Positions 1 to 8,678 of a stretch of 64,000 nt of DNA are shown piece by piece; positions within the stretch are counted from its first letter, which is position 1, and every line of letters starts with the position of its first letter. Position numbers and translations under genes: made by a program. Location of the stretch: positions 1-64,000 of the forward strand of contig JABTBR010000021.1 in assembly GCA_013284265.1 (NCBI GenBank). The letters run 5' to 3'. This stretch comes from Oxalobacteraceae bacterium. GTDB taxonomy: Bacteria; Pseudomonadota; Gammaproteobacteria; Burkholderiales; Burkholderiaceae_D. Below the pieces are notes generated by a model. It worked only from the letters and a program-made list of their open reading frames with translations. It was not told the origin of the DNA and made no database searches.

Positions 1-59
1 CCGCTCCGCGGGCAGCAATCGGCCGATTCGGAGAGGCTCGTCCCGGTAGGGACGAGGCC

Positions 60-107
60 TTCGAATCTCACACGGGGAGCGCGCAGGCGCTCCCCTCGCT
101 TCCGCCA
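60..107 (+). repeat. Split, inverted copy of the tRNA-Ser 3' end
   Basis: Positions 60-71 repeat the T-loop and T-stem end of the neighbouring tRNA-Ser, and 97-107 repeat its acceptor end with CCA. Both are on the opposite strand to the tRNA. A 25-base insert (72-96) separates them and forms an 8-bp hairpin (74-81 with 88-95). No tRNA can be folded here because the required D-arm and anticodon arm are missing and the T-arm position is wrong. It is probably a rearrangement remnant or part of a mobile palindromic element. The window edge prevents a view of what lies further left. Confidence 0.5.
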
Positions 108-110
108 GGC

Positions 111-141
111 AATAAAAAACCGCCTTGCGGCGGTTTCTTTT
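111..141. terminator. Bidirectional terminator next to tRNA-Ser
   Basis: An 8-bp stem (117-124 with 129-136, loop 125-128) has an A-run on its left and a T-rich run on its right, so it can act as an intrinsic terminator in both directions. On the minus strand it ends tRNA-Ser. On the plus strand it would stop transcription entering from the left edge. Confidence 0.75.
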
Positions 142-147
142 ATTTCC

Positions 148-237
148 TGGCGGAAGCGGTGAGATTCGAACTCACGAACGGCTCACACCGTCGGCAGTTT
201 TCAAGACTGCTGCCTTCAACCACTCGGCCACGCTTCC
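148..237 (-). tRNA. tRNA-Ser (anticodon UGA)
   Basis: Read on the minus strand, this is a 90-nt class II tRNA. The acceptor stem GGAAGCG/CGCTTCC spans 237-231 and 158-152, and CCA is encoded at 150-148. The anticodon stem GCAGT/ACTGC carries the loop CTTGAAA (anticodon TGA), followed by a long variable arm and the T-loop TTCGAAT. The long variable arm is the serine identity feature. A terminator follows immediately. Confidence 0.95.
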
Positions 238-287
238 AATCGTGCAGCATTATACATAAAACACCCCAATCAGCCCAGCAACCCCGC

Positions 288-2345
288 TCAGGCCGCCCGC
301 TCATCCGATCCCGGCGTCCAATTCACCCGCAAGGCCGCCTCAAACTCCGCCGCCGGTAAAGGCCGCGAGAACAGAAAGCCCTGCACCTCGTCACACCCAG
401 AACTCTTCAAAAACGCCAGCTGCTCCAGCGTCTCCACGCCCTCGGCGATCACCTTGTGCTTGAGCTGCTGCGCAATACTGATAATCGTACTGGCAATCGC
501 ACAATCGTTCGCATCATCCGGAATCCCCGTCGTAAACGAACGGTCGATCTTCAAGGTATCGATCGGGAAACGTTTCAGATAAGACAAACTCGAATACCCC
601 GTCCCGAAATCGTCCAGCGACAAGGTCACGCCCAGCGCCGTGATCCGGTCCATGATCCCGATCACGCGGTCGATATTATTCATCAGCGTGCTCTCGGTAA
701 TCTCCAGCTCCAGCCACGACGGCTCCAGGCCATAGCGCGTCAGCGTATCGAGCACCCGCCCCGGCAAGCCCGCCGTAAACTCGCGCGCCGATACATTCAC
801 GGCCAGCCGTACCGGCGGCAAGCCCGCCTCCTTCCACGCCTGCGCCTGCGCACAGGCCGTTTCCAGCACCCACTCGCCCAGCGGAACGACCAGTCCGGTC
901 GCCTCGGCCAATGGAATGAATTCGGCCGGCGGAATCAGGCCGCGCTCGGGATGGGCCCAGCGCACCAGCGCCTCGGCGCCGATGATCTTGCCGCTGGCGA
1001 TGGAAAACTTGGGCTGGTAATGCAGCATCAGCTGGCCATTGCCCAGCGCATGGCGCAGGCCCGATTCGATGCGCATGCGTTCCTGCATGCCCTGGTTCAT
1101 GTCCTGGCTGTAGAAGGTGATGTGGTCGCCATCGTCCACCCCGCCCTGCTTGGCGCGGTACATGGCGATGTCGGCCAGCCGCAGCAAGGTTTCGGCATCG
1201 CTGCCATCTTGCGGGTAGACGCTGATGCCGATGCTGCCGCCCACCCGCAGGTCATGGCCGTCGATGATGAACGGTTCGTGCAGCGCATCGAGCAGCTTGG
1301 TGGCGACGGTGCTCGCTTCGAAGTGCTGGCCGATGTCGAACAGGCCGACGGCGAATTCGTCGCCGCCCAGCCGTGCCACCAGGTCCTGGTCGCGCAGCAC
1401 GGCGCGGAAACGGCGCGCGACTTCACACAGCAGTTCGTCGCCGACGGCGCGGCCCAGGGTGTCGTTGATCAGTTTGAAACGGTTCAGGTCGATGAACAGC
1501 AGGCAGCCGTGCAGCTTGCTGCGCTGGGCCACGTGCAGGGCCTGGTCGACCAGCTTGGTCAGCAGGCTGCGGTTCGGCAGCCCGGTCAGGGCGTCGTAAT
1601 AGGCCAGGTGGTGGATGCGCTCTTCGGCCTGCTTACGCTCGGTGATGTCGGTCAGGTAGGCGATCAGGCCGATCGAGCGCTCGCTGACATCGGACAGCTG
1701 CGACAGCGACAGGCTGGCCCAGAAGATGTCGCCATTCTTCTTTTTGCGCCGCACTTCCATCAGCCGCCCGCCATGCTCGAGGAAGGCGTCGTGGAAGCTC
1801 ATGTCTTCGTCGTCGTACAGGAACAGGATGTTGCGCCCCACGGCTTCGACCGAGCTGTAGCCGAACAGGCGCTCGGCGCCCTTGTTCCAGCTGGTAATAA
1901 AACCGTTCAAGTCCATCGTCAGTACGGACTCGTGGATCTGGTCGAGGATCTGGGACTGGTGCTGCAGTTGGGCTTCGACTTGTACGTAGGCGTGGCTGGA
2001 ACGCAGGGCCAGCGAATGCACCTGCAGCACGCTGGCGCCCAGCGCGGCGAGGCTGGCCAGGTGCTGGCGCTCGGCCTCGCTGTAGGGCGTGCGCCGGCCG
2101 ACGATGAAGCAGCCGAAATGCTGCTGGTCGAACACGATGTCTTGGCGCAACTGGACCAGTTCGGGCTCGGGTTCCGGCACGCTGGCCTCGCTGTCGGCGG
2201 CGATGTAGTGGCCGGTGGCGCTGTTGGTGACGGCGCAGGCGATGCGCCCCAGTTCGTCCGCCAGCGCACTGCCCCGCAGACGCAACACGGCGTCGCACAG
2301 GGCTGCGCTGTGACTGATGAAGTCGGCGACGGGGTGCGCGAGCAT
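288..2345 (-). CDS. PAS-GGDEF-EAL cyclic-di-GMP protein
   Basis: This 685-aa cytoplasmic protein likely makes and/or breaks cyclic-di-GMP. The order is an N-terminal GAF-like region (about 1-125), a PAS domain (about 130-255), a GGDEF domain with an intact RLGGDEF near residue 327 and an RxxD inhibitory site just before it, then an EAL domain from about 440. EAL catalytic residues look complete ([39 protein letters not shown]). No membrane segment is seen. The ATG at 2345 was chosen because it lies 2 bases after the stop of the HDOD gene and the N-terminus then begins inside a folded region; longer versions would overlap that gene. The two genes form an operon, which suggests a joint signalling output. 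Whether synthesis or hydrolysis dominates cannot be read from sequence. Confidence 0.9.
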   Translation of the reverse strand: MLAHPVADFISHSAALCDAVLRLRGSALADELGRIACAVTNSATGHYIAADSEASVPEPEPELVQLRQDIVFDQQHFGCFIVGRRTPYSEAERQHLASLAALGASVLQVHSLALRSSHAYVQVEAQLQHQSQILDQIHESVLTMDLNGFITSWNKGAERLFGYSSVEAVGRNILFLYDDEDMSFHDAFLEHGGRLMEVRRKKKNGDIFWASLSLSQLSDVSERSIGLIAYLTDITERKQAEERIHHLAYYDALTGLPNRSLLTKLVDQALHVAQRSKLHGCLLFIDLNRFKLINDTLGRAVGDELLCEVARRFRAVLRDQDLVARLGGDEFAVGLFDIGQHFEASTVATKLLDALHEPFIIDGHDLRVGGSIGISVYPQDGSDAETLLRLADIAMYRAKQGGVDDGDHITFYSQDMNQGMQERMRIESGLRHALGNGQLMLHYQPKFSIASGKIIGAEALVRWAHPERGLIPPAEFIPLAEATGLVVPLGEWVLETACAQAQAWKEAGLPPVRLAVNVSAREFTAGLPGRVLDTLTRYGLEPSWLELEITESTLMNNIDRVIGIMDRITALGVTLSLDDFGTGYSSLSYLKRFPIDTLKIDRSFTTGIPDDANDCAIASTIISIAQQLKHKVIAEGVETLEQLAFLKSSGCDEVQGFLFSRPLPAAEFEAALRVNWTPGSDERAA

Positions 2346-2347
2346 AG

Positions 2348-3514
2348 CTAGAGGTTCCTGCTGACCTGGATGGCCCAGTGGTAGGCTTGCAGCTGGACTT
2401 GCCAGTAGCTTTCGCCATCGATGCCGGCGGCGTCCAGCGCGGCTTGCTCGTGCCCTTCCACCAGTTTGAGCAGTTCGCCCATGGCGCCGGCCCGGTCCAG
2501 CAGGGCGGCGACGACGTCGACGTCGAGGTTCAGGGCGCCGACGATGTCGGCCATCGGCATGCCCAGCAGCACGTCGAGCAGGGAGAACACGCCGATGACA
2601 AAGGCCATGTCCTGCTCGTCGCGGTCGCCTTCCTTGAGCTTGCACAGCCCTTCCATCATGGAGGCGCGCACGGCCGCCAGCGGCAGCAGGGCGTTGGCGC
2701 TGCCGTCTTCCTGCTGGCGCGCGTACAGCAGCAGTTGCAGCCAGCGCTGCAACTGGCGCCGGCCCAGTACGTTAATGGCCTGGCCGAAATTGTGGATCGG
2801 GTTGCCGCGCGAGAAGGCGGCGGAGTTGACCAGCTTGAGCAAATGGAAGGACAGGGCCGGGTCTTGCTTGAGCAGCACTTCGAGCTCGCGCGAGTCGGCG
2901 TCGCGCGCCAGCATGCCCAGCAGCGCCAGCAGGCGCTTGCGCGAGGTGCCGTCGCTGGCGCTCACTTCCTTGGGCGGGTCGAGGGCGTAGTCGCCCATGA
3001 ACCAGCTGAAACCGGCGTCGCGGCAGGCAATGAAACGTTGTTGGTTCACCACATTGCGCGCGAGGTGGGGACCGGGCTGGGCCAGCAGGGCCAGGGCCGG
3101 CGGCAGCACCTGGGCGCAGTCGGCCATCAGGGCGCGCGCACCGGCGCGGGTGGCGGCGATGCCGGCCACGCCGTCGATCATGATGCGGTAGCCCTGCTCG
3201 GCCAGGTCGGCGCATTTCTTTTGCGCGGGGGCCTCGGCCACGGACTCGGCCGCCACGCGCAGGATCACGCGGTTCGGCGGCATGGCCGTCAGGTGGGACG
3301 CTTCCAGCCGCAGCGGCTCGGGGATGGCGATGATGCACTCGAGCGGCGCCAGGGCCGCGTAGACATCGGGGTAGTTAAGCAAGGTCAGCGAGGCCTGCAA
3401 GGCATCGGGGGTGTCGGACGGCAGTTCAAAAGTCAGTGCGACCCACTCGTTCTGGGCGTTCGACACTGCTTGAAATCCCACCAGCGGAAACAGGCTTGGT
3501 TCAGATGCGGACAT
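2348..3514 (-). CDS. EAL-like/HDOD signal transduction protein
   Basis: This 388-aa protein has the layout of the YuxH/CdgJ group. A degenerate EAL-type barrel occupies about residues 10-190 and lacks the usual catalytic signature. It is followed by an HDOD domain (about 195-385), recognisable from the segment [20 protein letters not shown] and the conserved [13 protein letters not shown] helix. HDOD proteins are regulatory and usually lack the HD metal-binding pair. The gene ends 2 bases before the GGDEF-EAL gene, so translation is probably coupled. The likely role is a cyclic-di-GMP-linked adaptor affecting motility or surface behaviour; its partner is unknown. Confidence 0.85.
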   Translation of the reverse strand: MSASEPSLFPLVGFQAVSNAQNEWVALTFELPSDTPDALQASLTLLNYPDVYAALAPLECIIAIPEPLRLEASHLTAMPPNRVILRVAAESVAEAPAQKKCADLAEQGYRIMIDGVAGIAATRAGARALMADCAQVLPPALALLAQPGPHLARNVVNQQRFIACRDAGFSWFMGDYALDPPKEVSASDGTSRKRLLALLGMLARDADSRELEVLLKQDPALSFHLLKLVNSAAFSRGNPIHNFGQAINVLGRRQLQRWLQLLLYARQQEDGSANALLPLAAVRASMMEGLCKLKEGDRDEQDMAFVIGVFSLLDVLLGMPMADIVGALNLDVDVVAALLDRAGAMGELLKLVEGHEQAALDAAGIDGESYWQVQLQAYHWAIQVSRNL

Positions 3515-3764
3515 CAGATTCTCGGTGTGGGTCTTGCGCGCAATCTTAGATCATGTATTGACAGAAGGCAATCCGTTAGCACGACAGTGCGGAAATCCGC
3601 CATGCTCGCCAGGGCTGTTCTGCTCGCGCGCGAAACATTTAATTTTCGCAATTAACAATTCCCATGTGGGAACAGGAATATAGCAGAAAATCCAAGCCGC
3701 TTCGGCCGCCCCCTGAAATTGGCGCCGCTTTTGCACACCGCGCCGCCGGCGTGGCCGCAGCGGC

Positions 3765-4388
3765 TCAGATGCCCTGGGCGTTTTCCACCGCGAAGCGGAT
3801 CAGCTCGGCCTGCCCTTCGATGCCCAGCTTGCGCTTGATGTTCAGTCTGTGGGTTTCCACGGTGCGCACGCTGAGGTCGAGCGCGCGGGCGATCTGCTTG
3901 TTCGATTCGCCCAGCGCGATGTGGCGCAGCACTTCGTGCTCGCGCGAGGTCAGCTGGGTGTCCTGGGTCTGGGGCTTGGCCAGCTGGCGCGCGACGGCGG
4001 CGCTGTAATAGATGCCGCCGGACATCACCGTTTCGATGGCAATCACAATATCCTTGCCGGGCGCGTCCTTCAATACATAGCCGCGCGCGCCGGCCTGGAT
4101 CGCCTGCGACACGTATTCGAGCTTGTCGTGCATCGACAGGATCAGCACGGCGATCTGAGGGAAGGCGAGCTTGAACTGGGCGGTGGCGTCGATGCCGTTG
4201 CTGCCGCGCATATTGATGTCCATCAGCACCAGGTCGATGGCATGCAGCCTGGCCTGTTCCAGCGCCTCGGCCGCGCCGCCGGCCTCGGCCACGACCTGGA
4301 AATGGGGCATGGCTTCGAGCCGGGCGCGCAGGCCGTCGCGCACCAAAGGGTGGTCGTCAACCAGCAAAATCTTGATCAGGGAACTCAT
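3765..4388 (-). CDS. NarL/LuxR-family response regulator
   Basis: This 207-aa regulator has a receiver domain (about 6-120) with the acidic pocket LLVDDHP, the phospho-acceptor in LVLMDINM and the conserved Lys in GYVLKDA. A LuxR-type helix-turn-helix follows (about 143-200; LTSREHEVLRHIALG, NKQIARALDLSVRTVETH). It starts directly after the stop of the histidine kinase gene (TAAATG), so the pair is one operon. The likely targets include the divergent cstA-ybdD operon, whose upstream region carries an inverted repeat at 5823-5841. Confidence 0.93.
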   Translation of the reverse strand: MSSLIKILLVDDHPLVRDGLRARLEAMPHFQVVAEAGGAAEALEQARLHAIDLVLMDINMRGSNGIDATAQFKLAFPQIAVLILSMHDKLEYVSQAIQAGARGYVLKDAPGKDIVIAIETVMSGGIYYSAAVARQLAKPQTQDTQLTSREHEVLRHIALGESNKQIARALDLSVRTVETHRLNIKRKLGIEGQAELIRFAVENAQGI

Positions 4389-5753
4389 TTACGCCTCGGG
4401 GTGATGGACGGCGCGGGCCAGCACCTGGGTGCCGGCCGGCGAGGATGCGATGTGGAACTGGCCGCCGATGGCGTCCATTCTCTCCATCATATTGCGCAAG
4501 CCGATGCCGCGCTGGGGATGGTGGGCCACGCCTTCGGGATCGAAGCCGTGGCCATCGTCGCGGATGCGCAGGCTGACGCCGCCGTCGTCGCCGTTCAGGT
4601 GGATGTCGATGCGGCTGGCGCCGGCATGGCGTTCGATATTGGTCAGCGCTTCCTGGGCCACGCGGAACAGCACGGTATTGGCCACGTCGGGCAGGCCGTC
4701 GGTGGCGCCCTCGGCGCTAAAGTGCACCGGGGTGGCGCCGTTCAGTGTGCATTCCTGGGCCAGATGGGCCAGCGCGGCGGCCAGGCCCAGGTCGTCGAGG
4801 ATGGCCGGGCGCAGATTGTGGGAAATCCGGCGCACCTCGCCCAGCACATTGTTGAGCTGGCCGGCGGTATGCTCGAACACGGCCTGGGCCGCTTCGCGCT
4901 GGCCGGCGTCGCCGCCCAGGCGGATGATGCCGGCCTCGATTTGCAATTTGATCGACACCAGCCACTGGCTGATGCCGTCGTGCAGGTCGCGCGACAGCCG
5001 CGCCCGCTCCTCTTCCTGCGACTCGACCACGCGCTGGGCCAGCGCCTTCAGTTTGGCGTCGGCCACGCGCAGCTCGCTCACGTTCAGGGCGAAGCCGGCG
5101 CTGGCCACGGCGACCGCGCTGGCGATGGCGATCAGGGCGATCCACAGCATGGTGTTGCGGATATTGCCGGACTGCTGGGTATCTATCTTGGCCAGCGCCT
5201 GGTCGACATCGTCCAGATAGATGCCGGTGCCCAGCATCCAGCCCCAGTCCTTCAGTCCCACCACATAGCCCAGCTTGGGCACGGACTGGTGGGTCGAGGG
5301 CTTGATCCACATATAGCGCTCCAGCCCACCGCCGCTTCTGGCGCGCTCGATCAGGCGCTGTATCGTGGGATTGCCTTCCTGGTCTTTCAGCGCCCACAGG
5401 TTCTGGCCCACCAGCTCGGGCTGGCGCGGATGCATCAGGTTGCGCCCGTCCATATCGTAGATGAAGAAATAGCCATCGTCGCCATAGCTCAGGCTGGCCA
5501 GGATGCGCTTGGCCTCGTTCAGGGTGGCCTCGTCCTTGCGGCCGGACGCGACCAGATGTTCGATCGCATGCGAGGCCAGCGCGACGTAGTGTTTCAGCTC
5601 GCTTTCCTTGCTGGAGAAGTAGGCTTGCTGGATCGTATCGCGCTGCTGCTGGGCCAGGATCACCGACTGGTGGCGCACCGCCAGCGCGATCGCCAGCAGC
5701 GCCAGGATCAGCGGCGCGATGGCCAGGAACAGAACTTTTTGCCTCAACTTCAT
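4389..5753 (-). CDS. Cache-domain sensor histidine kinase (HisKA_3 type)
   Basis: This 454-aa inner-membrane kinase has TM1 at about residues 7-26. A periplasmic single Cache domain (about 35-190) contains the typical GDDGYFFIYDMDGRNLMHP block. TM2 lies at about 199-220. A HisKA_3 dimerisation helix carries the phospho-accepting His in RDLHDGISQ, followed by a HATPase_c domain (RVAQEALTNIERHA, IRDDGHGFD, GIGLRNMMERM). Cache sensors of this kind bind small carboxylates or amino acids. Divergence from cstA suggests that it senses the substrate of that importer, for example pyruvate. That ligand is inference; the kinase-regulator pairing is direct from adjacency. Confidence 0.92.
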   Translation of the reverse strand: MKLRQKVLFLAIAPLILALLAIALAVRHQSVILAQQQRDTIQQAYFSSKESELKHYVALASHAIEHLVASGRKDEATLNEAKRILASLSYGDDGYFFIYDMDGRNLMHPRQPELVGQNLWALKDQEGNPTIQRLIERARSGGGLERYMWIKPSTHQSVPKLGYVVGLKDWGWMLGTGIYLDDVDQALAKIDTQQSGNIRNTMLWIALIAIASAVAVASAGFALNVSELRVADAKLKALAQRVVESQEEERARLSRDLHDGISQWLVSIKLQIEAGIIRLGGDAGQREAAQAVFEHTAGQLNNVLGEVRRISHNLRPAILDDLGLAAALAHLAQECTLNGATPVHFSAEGATDGLPDVANTVLFRVAQEALTNIERHAGASRIDIHLNGDDGGVSLRIRDDGHGFDPEGVAHHPQRGIGLRNMMERMDAIGGQFHIASSPAGTQVLARAVHHPEA

Positions 5754-5822
5754 GACGCGGCCGGAAAAGAGTGGGAGTGGCGCGATTTTACGCCCCCGCC
5801 CCGCCCTGACCCTACGTATTTA

Positions 5823-5841
5823 TACGCAGGCCAACTGCGTA
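5823..5841. promoter_or_regulatory. Inverted repeat upstream of cstA, candidate operator
   Basis: TACGCAG and CTGCGTA form a perfect 7-bp inverted repeat with a 5-base spacer, 126 bases before the cstA start and in the shared divergent region with the kinase gene. A second small palindrome, CGTATTTATACG, overlaps its left side (5815-5826). NarL-family regulators bind paired heptamers, so this is a plausible site for the adjacent response regulator. Confidence 0.4.
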
Positions 5842-5967
5842 GTGCTGCGCTTGTGGCAGATATTGCAATCCTGAATACTGCTCATAAGCTGCCAGCATCC
5901 CCTGCCCGCAAGGCATCCGGGGGCCACAAGCGCAGCGCCGCAGACAAAATAAAATATTGGAGGAAAT

Positions 5968-8067
5968 ATGAATCGACCGACAAGTTCGCTCAGCAGCCGA
6001 CCCGGCAAGCGGCTGGCAAGCCAGCTCGGCTGGGCCGCCATGGCCCTGGCCGGCGCCGGCGCGCTGGGCGTCATCGCGCTCAAGCGGGGCGAGGCCATCA
6101 GCGCCATCTGGATCGTCATCGCCGCCGTGTGCGTCTACCTGATCGCCTACCGCTTCTACAGCAAGTTCATCGCCGACAAGGTGCTGGGCCTGGACCCCAA
6201 GCGCATGACCCCGGCCCACGCCCACAACGATGGCCTCGATCACGTTCCCACCAATAAATACGTGCTGTTCGGCCACCATTTCGCCGCCATCGCCGGCGCC
6301 GGTCCGCTGGTCGGCCCGGTGCTGGCCGCGCAGATGGGCTATCTGCCCGGCATGCTGTGGATATTGGCCGGCGTGGTGTTCGCCGGCGCGGTGCAGGACT
6401 TCATCGTGCTGTTCATCTCGATGCGCCGCGACGGCCGCTCGCTGGGCGACCTGATCAAGTCCGAACTGGGCCAGATTCCCGGCCTGATCGCCCTGCTCGG
6501 CACCTTCATGATCATGGTCATCATCCTGGCCGTGCTGGCGCTGATCGTGGTCAAGGCCCTGACCGGCTCGCCCTGGGGCAGTTTCACCGTCATGGCCACC
6601 ATCCCCATCGCCCTGTTCATGGGCGTGTACTCGCGCTATATCCGCGTGGGCCGGGTCGGCGAGATTTCGCTGATCGGTTTCGTGCTGCTGATGGCGGCCA
6701 TCTTCGGCGGCCAGTTCGTGCAGGAAAGCGCGACCCTGGCGCCGCTGTTTACCTACACCGGCACCCAGCTGACCTGGATGCTGATCGGCTACGGCTTCGT
6801 CGCCTCGGTGCTGCCGGTATGGCTGTTGCTGGCGCCGCGCGACTATCTGTCGACCTTCCTCAAGATCGGCACCATCGTCGGCCTGGCGCTGGGCATCGTG
6901 CTCGTCGCCCCCTATCTGAAGATGCCGGCCATGACCAAGTTCATCGACGGCAGCGGCCCGGTCTGGTCGGGCTCGATGTTCCCCTTCCTGTTCATCACCA
7001 TCGCCTGCGGCGCCGTGTCCGGCTTCCACGCGCTGATCTCGTCCGGCACCACACCGAAGATGATAGAAAACGAAAGCCATGCCCGCTTCATCGGCTATGG
7101 CGCGATGCTGATGGAATCGTTCGTCGCCATCATGGCGCTGGTGGCCGCGTCCACCATCGAGCCGGGCATCTACTTCGCCATGAACAGCCCGGCCGCGCTG
7201 ATCGGCACCACGGCCGAGTCGGCAGCCCAGGCGATCTCGCAGTGGGGCTTTTATGTCACGCCGGAAATGCTGACCCAGACCGCCAAGGATGTGGGCGAGT
7301 CCACCATCATTTCGCGCGCCGGCGGCGCGCCGACGCTGGCCGTGGGCATGGCCAACATCCTGTCGGGCGTGATCGGCGGCAAGACCATGATGGCCTTCTG
7401 GTACCACTTCGCGATCCTGTTCGAAGCGCTGTTCATCCTGACCGCCGTCGACGCGGGCACCCGCGCCGGCCGCTTCATGCTGCAGGATCTGCTGGGCACC
7501 TTCTCGCCAAGCTTGAAGAAAACCGAGAACGTCTACGCCAATCTGCTGGCCACCGGCCTGTGCGTGGCGGCCTGGGGCTACTTCCTGTACCAGGGCGTGG
7601 TCGATCCGCTGGGCGGCATCAATACCCTGTGGCCGCTGTTCGGCATCGCCAACCAGATGCTGGCCGCGATCGCCCTGATCCTCGGCACCTGCGTGCTGTT
7701 CAAGATGAAGCGCGGCCGCTATGCCTGGGTCACCATGGTGCCGACGGCGTGGCTGCTGCTGTGCACGCTGACGGCGGGCTGGCAGAAAATCTTCGACGCC
7801 AATCCGCGCGTCGGCTTCCTGGCCCATGCCCATAAATACCAGGCCGCCTTCGACGAAGGCAAGCTGCTGGCGCCGGCCAAGTCGGTGGCGCAGATGCAGC
7901 AGGTGATCTTCAACGATTATCTCGACGCCTCGCTGGCCGGCTTCTTCGTGGTGGTGGTGCTCAGCGTGCTGGTGTTCGGCATCCGCACGGTGCTGGTGGC
8001 GCGCGCCAACGCCCAGCCCAGCACCCAGGAAAGCCCGGCGCGCAGCCTGGCCGGCGCCGCGGTGTAA
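5968..8067 (+). CDS. cstA: CstA-family carbon starvation / pyruvate transporter
   Basis: This 699-aa polytopic inner-membrane protein is the same length as Escherichia coli CstA and BtsT. The conserved core motifs are visible: PTNKYVLFGHHFAAIAGAGP near residue 95, QDFIVLFISMRRDGRSLG, and SGFHALISSGTTPKM. There are about 16-18 hydrophobic segments. Members import peptides or pyruvate when carbon is scarce. A strong Shine-Dalgarno (GGAGG) precedes the ATG. The small ybdD gene follows after 2 bases, and a Cache-type two-component pair is divergent. The substrate cannot be told from sequence alone; the local sensor makes a small carboxylate more likely. Confidence 0.95.
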   Translation: MNRPTSSLSSRPGKRLASQLGWAAMALAGAGALGVIALKRGEAISAIWIVIAAVCVYLIAYRFYSKFIADKVLGLDPKRMTPAHAHNDGLDHVPTNKYVLFGHHFAAIAGAGPLVGPVLAAQMGYLPGMLWILAGVVFAGAVQDFIVLFISMRRDGRSLGDLIKSELGQIPGLIALLGTFMIMVIILAVLALIVVKALTGSPWGSFTVMATIPIALFMGVYSRYIRVGRVGEISLIGFVLLMAAIFGGQFVQESATLAPLFTYTGTQLTWMLIGYGFVASVLPVWLLLAPRDYLSTFLKIGTIVGLALGIVLVAPYLKMPAMTKFIDGSGPVWSGSMFPFLFITIACGAVSGFHALISSGTTPKMIENESHARFIGYGAMLMESFVAIMALVAASTIEPGIYFAMNSPAALIGTTAESAAQAISQWGFYVTPEMLTQTAKDVGESTIISRAGGAPTLAVGMANILSGVIGGKTMMAFWYHFAILFEALFILTAVDAGTRAGRFMLQDLLGTFSPSLKKTENVYANLLATGLCVAAWGYFLYQGVVDPLGGINTLWPLFGIANQMLAAIALILGTCVLFKMKRGRYAWVTMVPTAWLLLCTLTAGWQKIFDANPRVGFLAHAHKYQAAFDEGKLLAPAKSVAQMQQVIFNDYLDASLAGFFVVVVLSVLVFGIRTVLVARANAQPSTQESPARSLAGAAV

Positions 8068-8069
8068 GC

Positions 8070-8270
8070 ATGTTCGAGGACCTCGTCAAGGCCGGCCGGT
8101 ATCTGGGGCAAAGCGTGCGCCTGATGGTCGGCCTGCCGGAATACGATACCTATGTGGCGCACCGCGATGCCACCCATCCGGGCGAGCCGATGATGAGCTA
8201 CGAGGAATTCTTCCGCGAGCGCCAGGAAGCCCGCTACGGCGGCGCCGGCAAGCGCGGCGGTTGCTGCTGA
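8070..8270 (+). CDS. YbdD/YjiX-family small protein
   Basis: This 66-aa protein belongs to the family that always sits behind cstA/btsT. The N-terminus runs from the GRYLGQSVRLMVGLPEYD segment through the conserved HP.EP.MSYEEFF block to a basic, cysteine-ending tail. It is cytoplasmic with no membrane segment. It lies 2 bases after cstA and is surely cotranscribed. The molecular role is not established; it may assist the transporter. Confidence 0.9.
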   Translation: MFEDLVKAGRYLGQSVRLMVGLPEYDTYVAHRDATHPGEPMMSYEEFFRERQEARYGGAGKRGGCC

Positions 8271-8343
8271 GCTGGCGGCTGCTCCATTCGTCAGAGCTCC
8301 CGGGGCGCGCCCTGGGAGCTGCGGCGGAGATTTCCTACGAAGA

Positions 8344-8369
8344 AGCCGCGATGAACTCGCGGCTTTTTT
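8344..8369 (+). terminator. Terminator after cstA-ybdD
   Basis: A 7-bp stem (AGCCGCG at 8344-8350 with CGCGGCT at 8358-8364) is followed by a T-run. A second GC-rich hairpin (8295-8301 with 8314-8320) precedes it. It ends the cstA operon. Confidence 0.8.
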
Positions 8370-8373
8370 GCAT

Positions 8374-8445
8374 CTCATCGTCGAAGGGGCGCCGGCTTTC
8401 TTCCAATTTTTTGCAGCTCATCGTTGAAGGGCCGCCAGCTTTCTT
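8374..8445. repeat. 29-bp direct repeat, two copies
   Basis: Positions 8374-8402 and 8417-8445 are 29-base direct repeats with about three mismatches, both starting CTCATCG and ending GCTTTCTT. They lie in the 408-base space between ybdD and the thiF-like gene, between the terminator and the palindromic repeat. No coding content was seen. Confidence 0.7.
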
Positions 8446-8448
8446 GTT

Positions 8449-8548
8449 AACCCACGGCAAAGAGCCGGGGGCCGGTTCCGGCGGGACCGGCGGGGCGCAG
8501 CCCCTCACCGGACCCTGGGGTCAGACCCCAGGGTTACGCCCTGGGTTT
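8449..8548 (+). repeat. Dispersed palindromic repeat, copy 1 (long form)
   Basis: The left end reads AACCCACGGCAAAGAGC and the right end GGGTTACGCCCTGGGTTTT, shared with copies 2 to 4. This copy is longer than the others. It holds two inner hairpins: one from the GGCCGGTTCCGGC area and one from CTGGGGTCAGACCCCAG. Confidence 0.75.
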
Positions 8549-8678
8549 TAGCTTGCCGCCGCCGGCCCGCCAATATTTCCCATCACGTCATTTGCCTTTG
8601 GCCCGGAACTTTTCTCCGCTATCCTCTGTCAAACAACCTTGAGCCGACGAGTCCGACTCGGCAAGTTTCGGGGAAGTC

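Noticed and set aside
60-107. Second tRNA-Ser on the plus strand
   Set aside because: T-arm and acceptor are separated by a hairpin and no other arms can be folded.
456-2351. Long plus-strand ORF opposite the GGDEF-EAL gene
   Set aside because: High-GC shadow frame with repetitive Gln/Arg/Ala composition; the minus-strand reading has clear catalytic motifs.
3849-6257. Plus-strand ORF of about 800 codons opposite the two-component genes
   Set aside because: Shadow frame; overlaps two well-supported minus-strand genes and has no domain.
5812-7833. Minus-strand ORF opposite cstA
   Set aside because: His/Gln/Asp-rich composition typical of antisense to membrane-protein codons.
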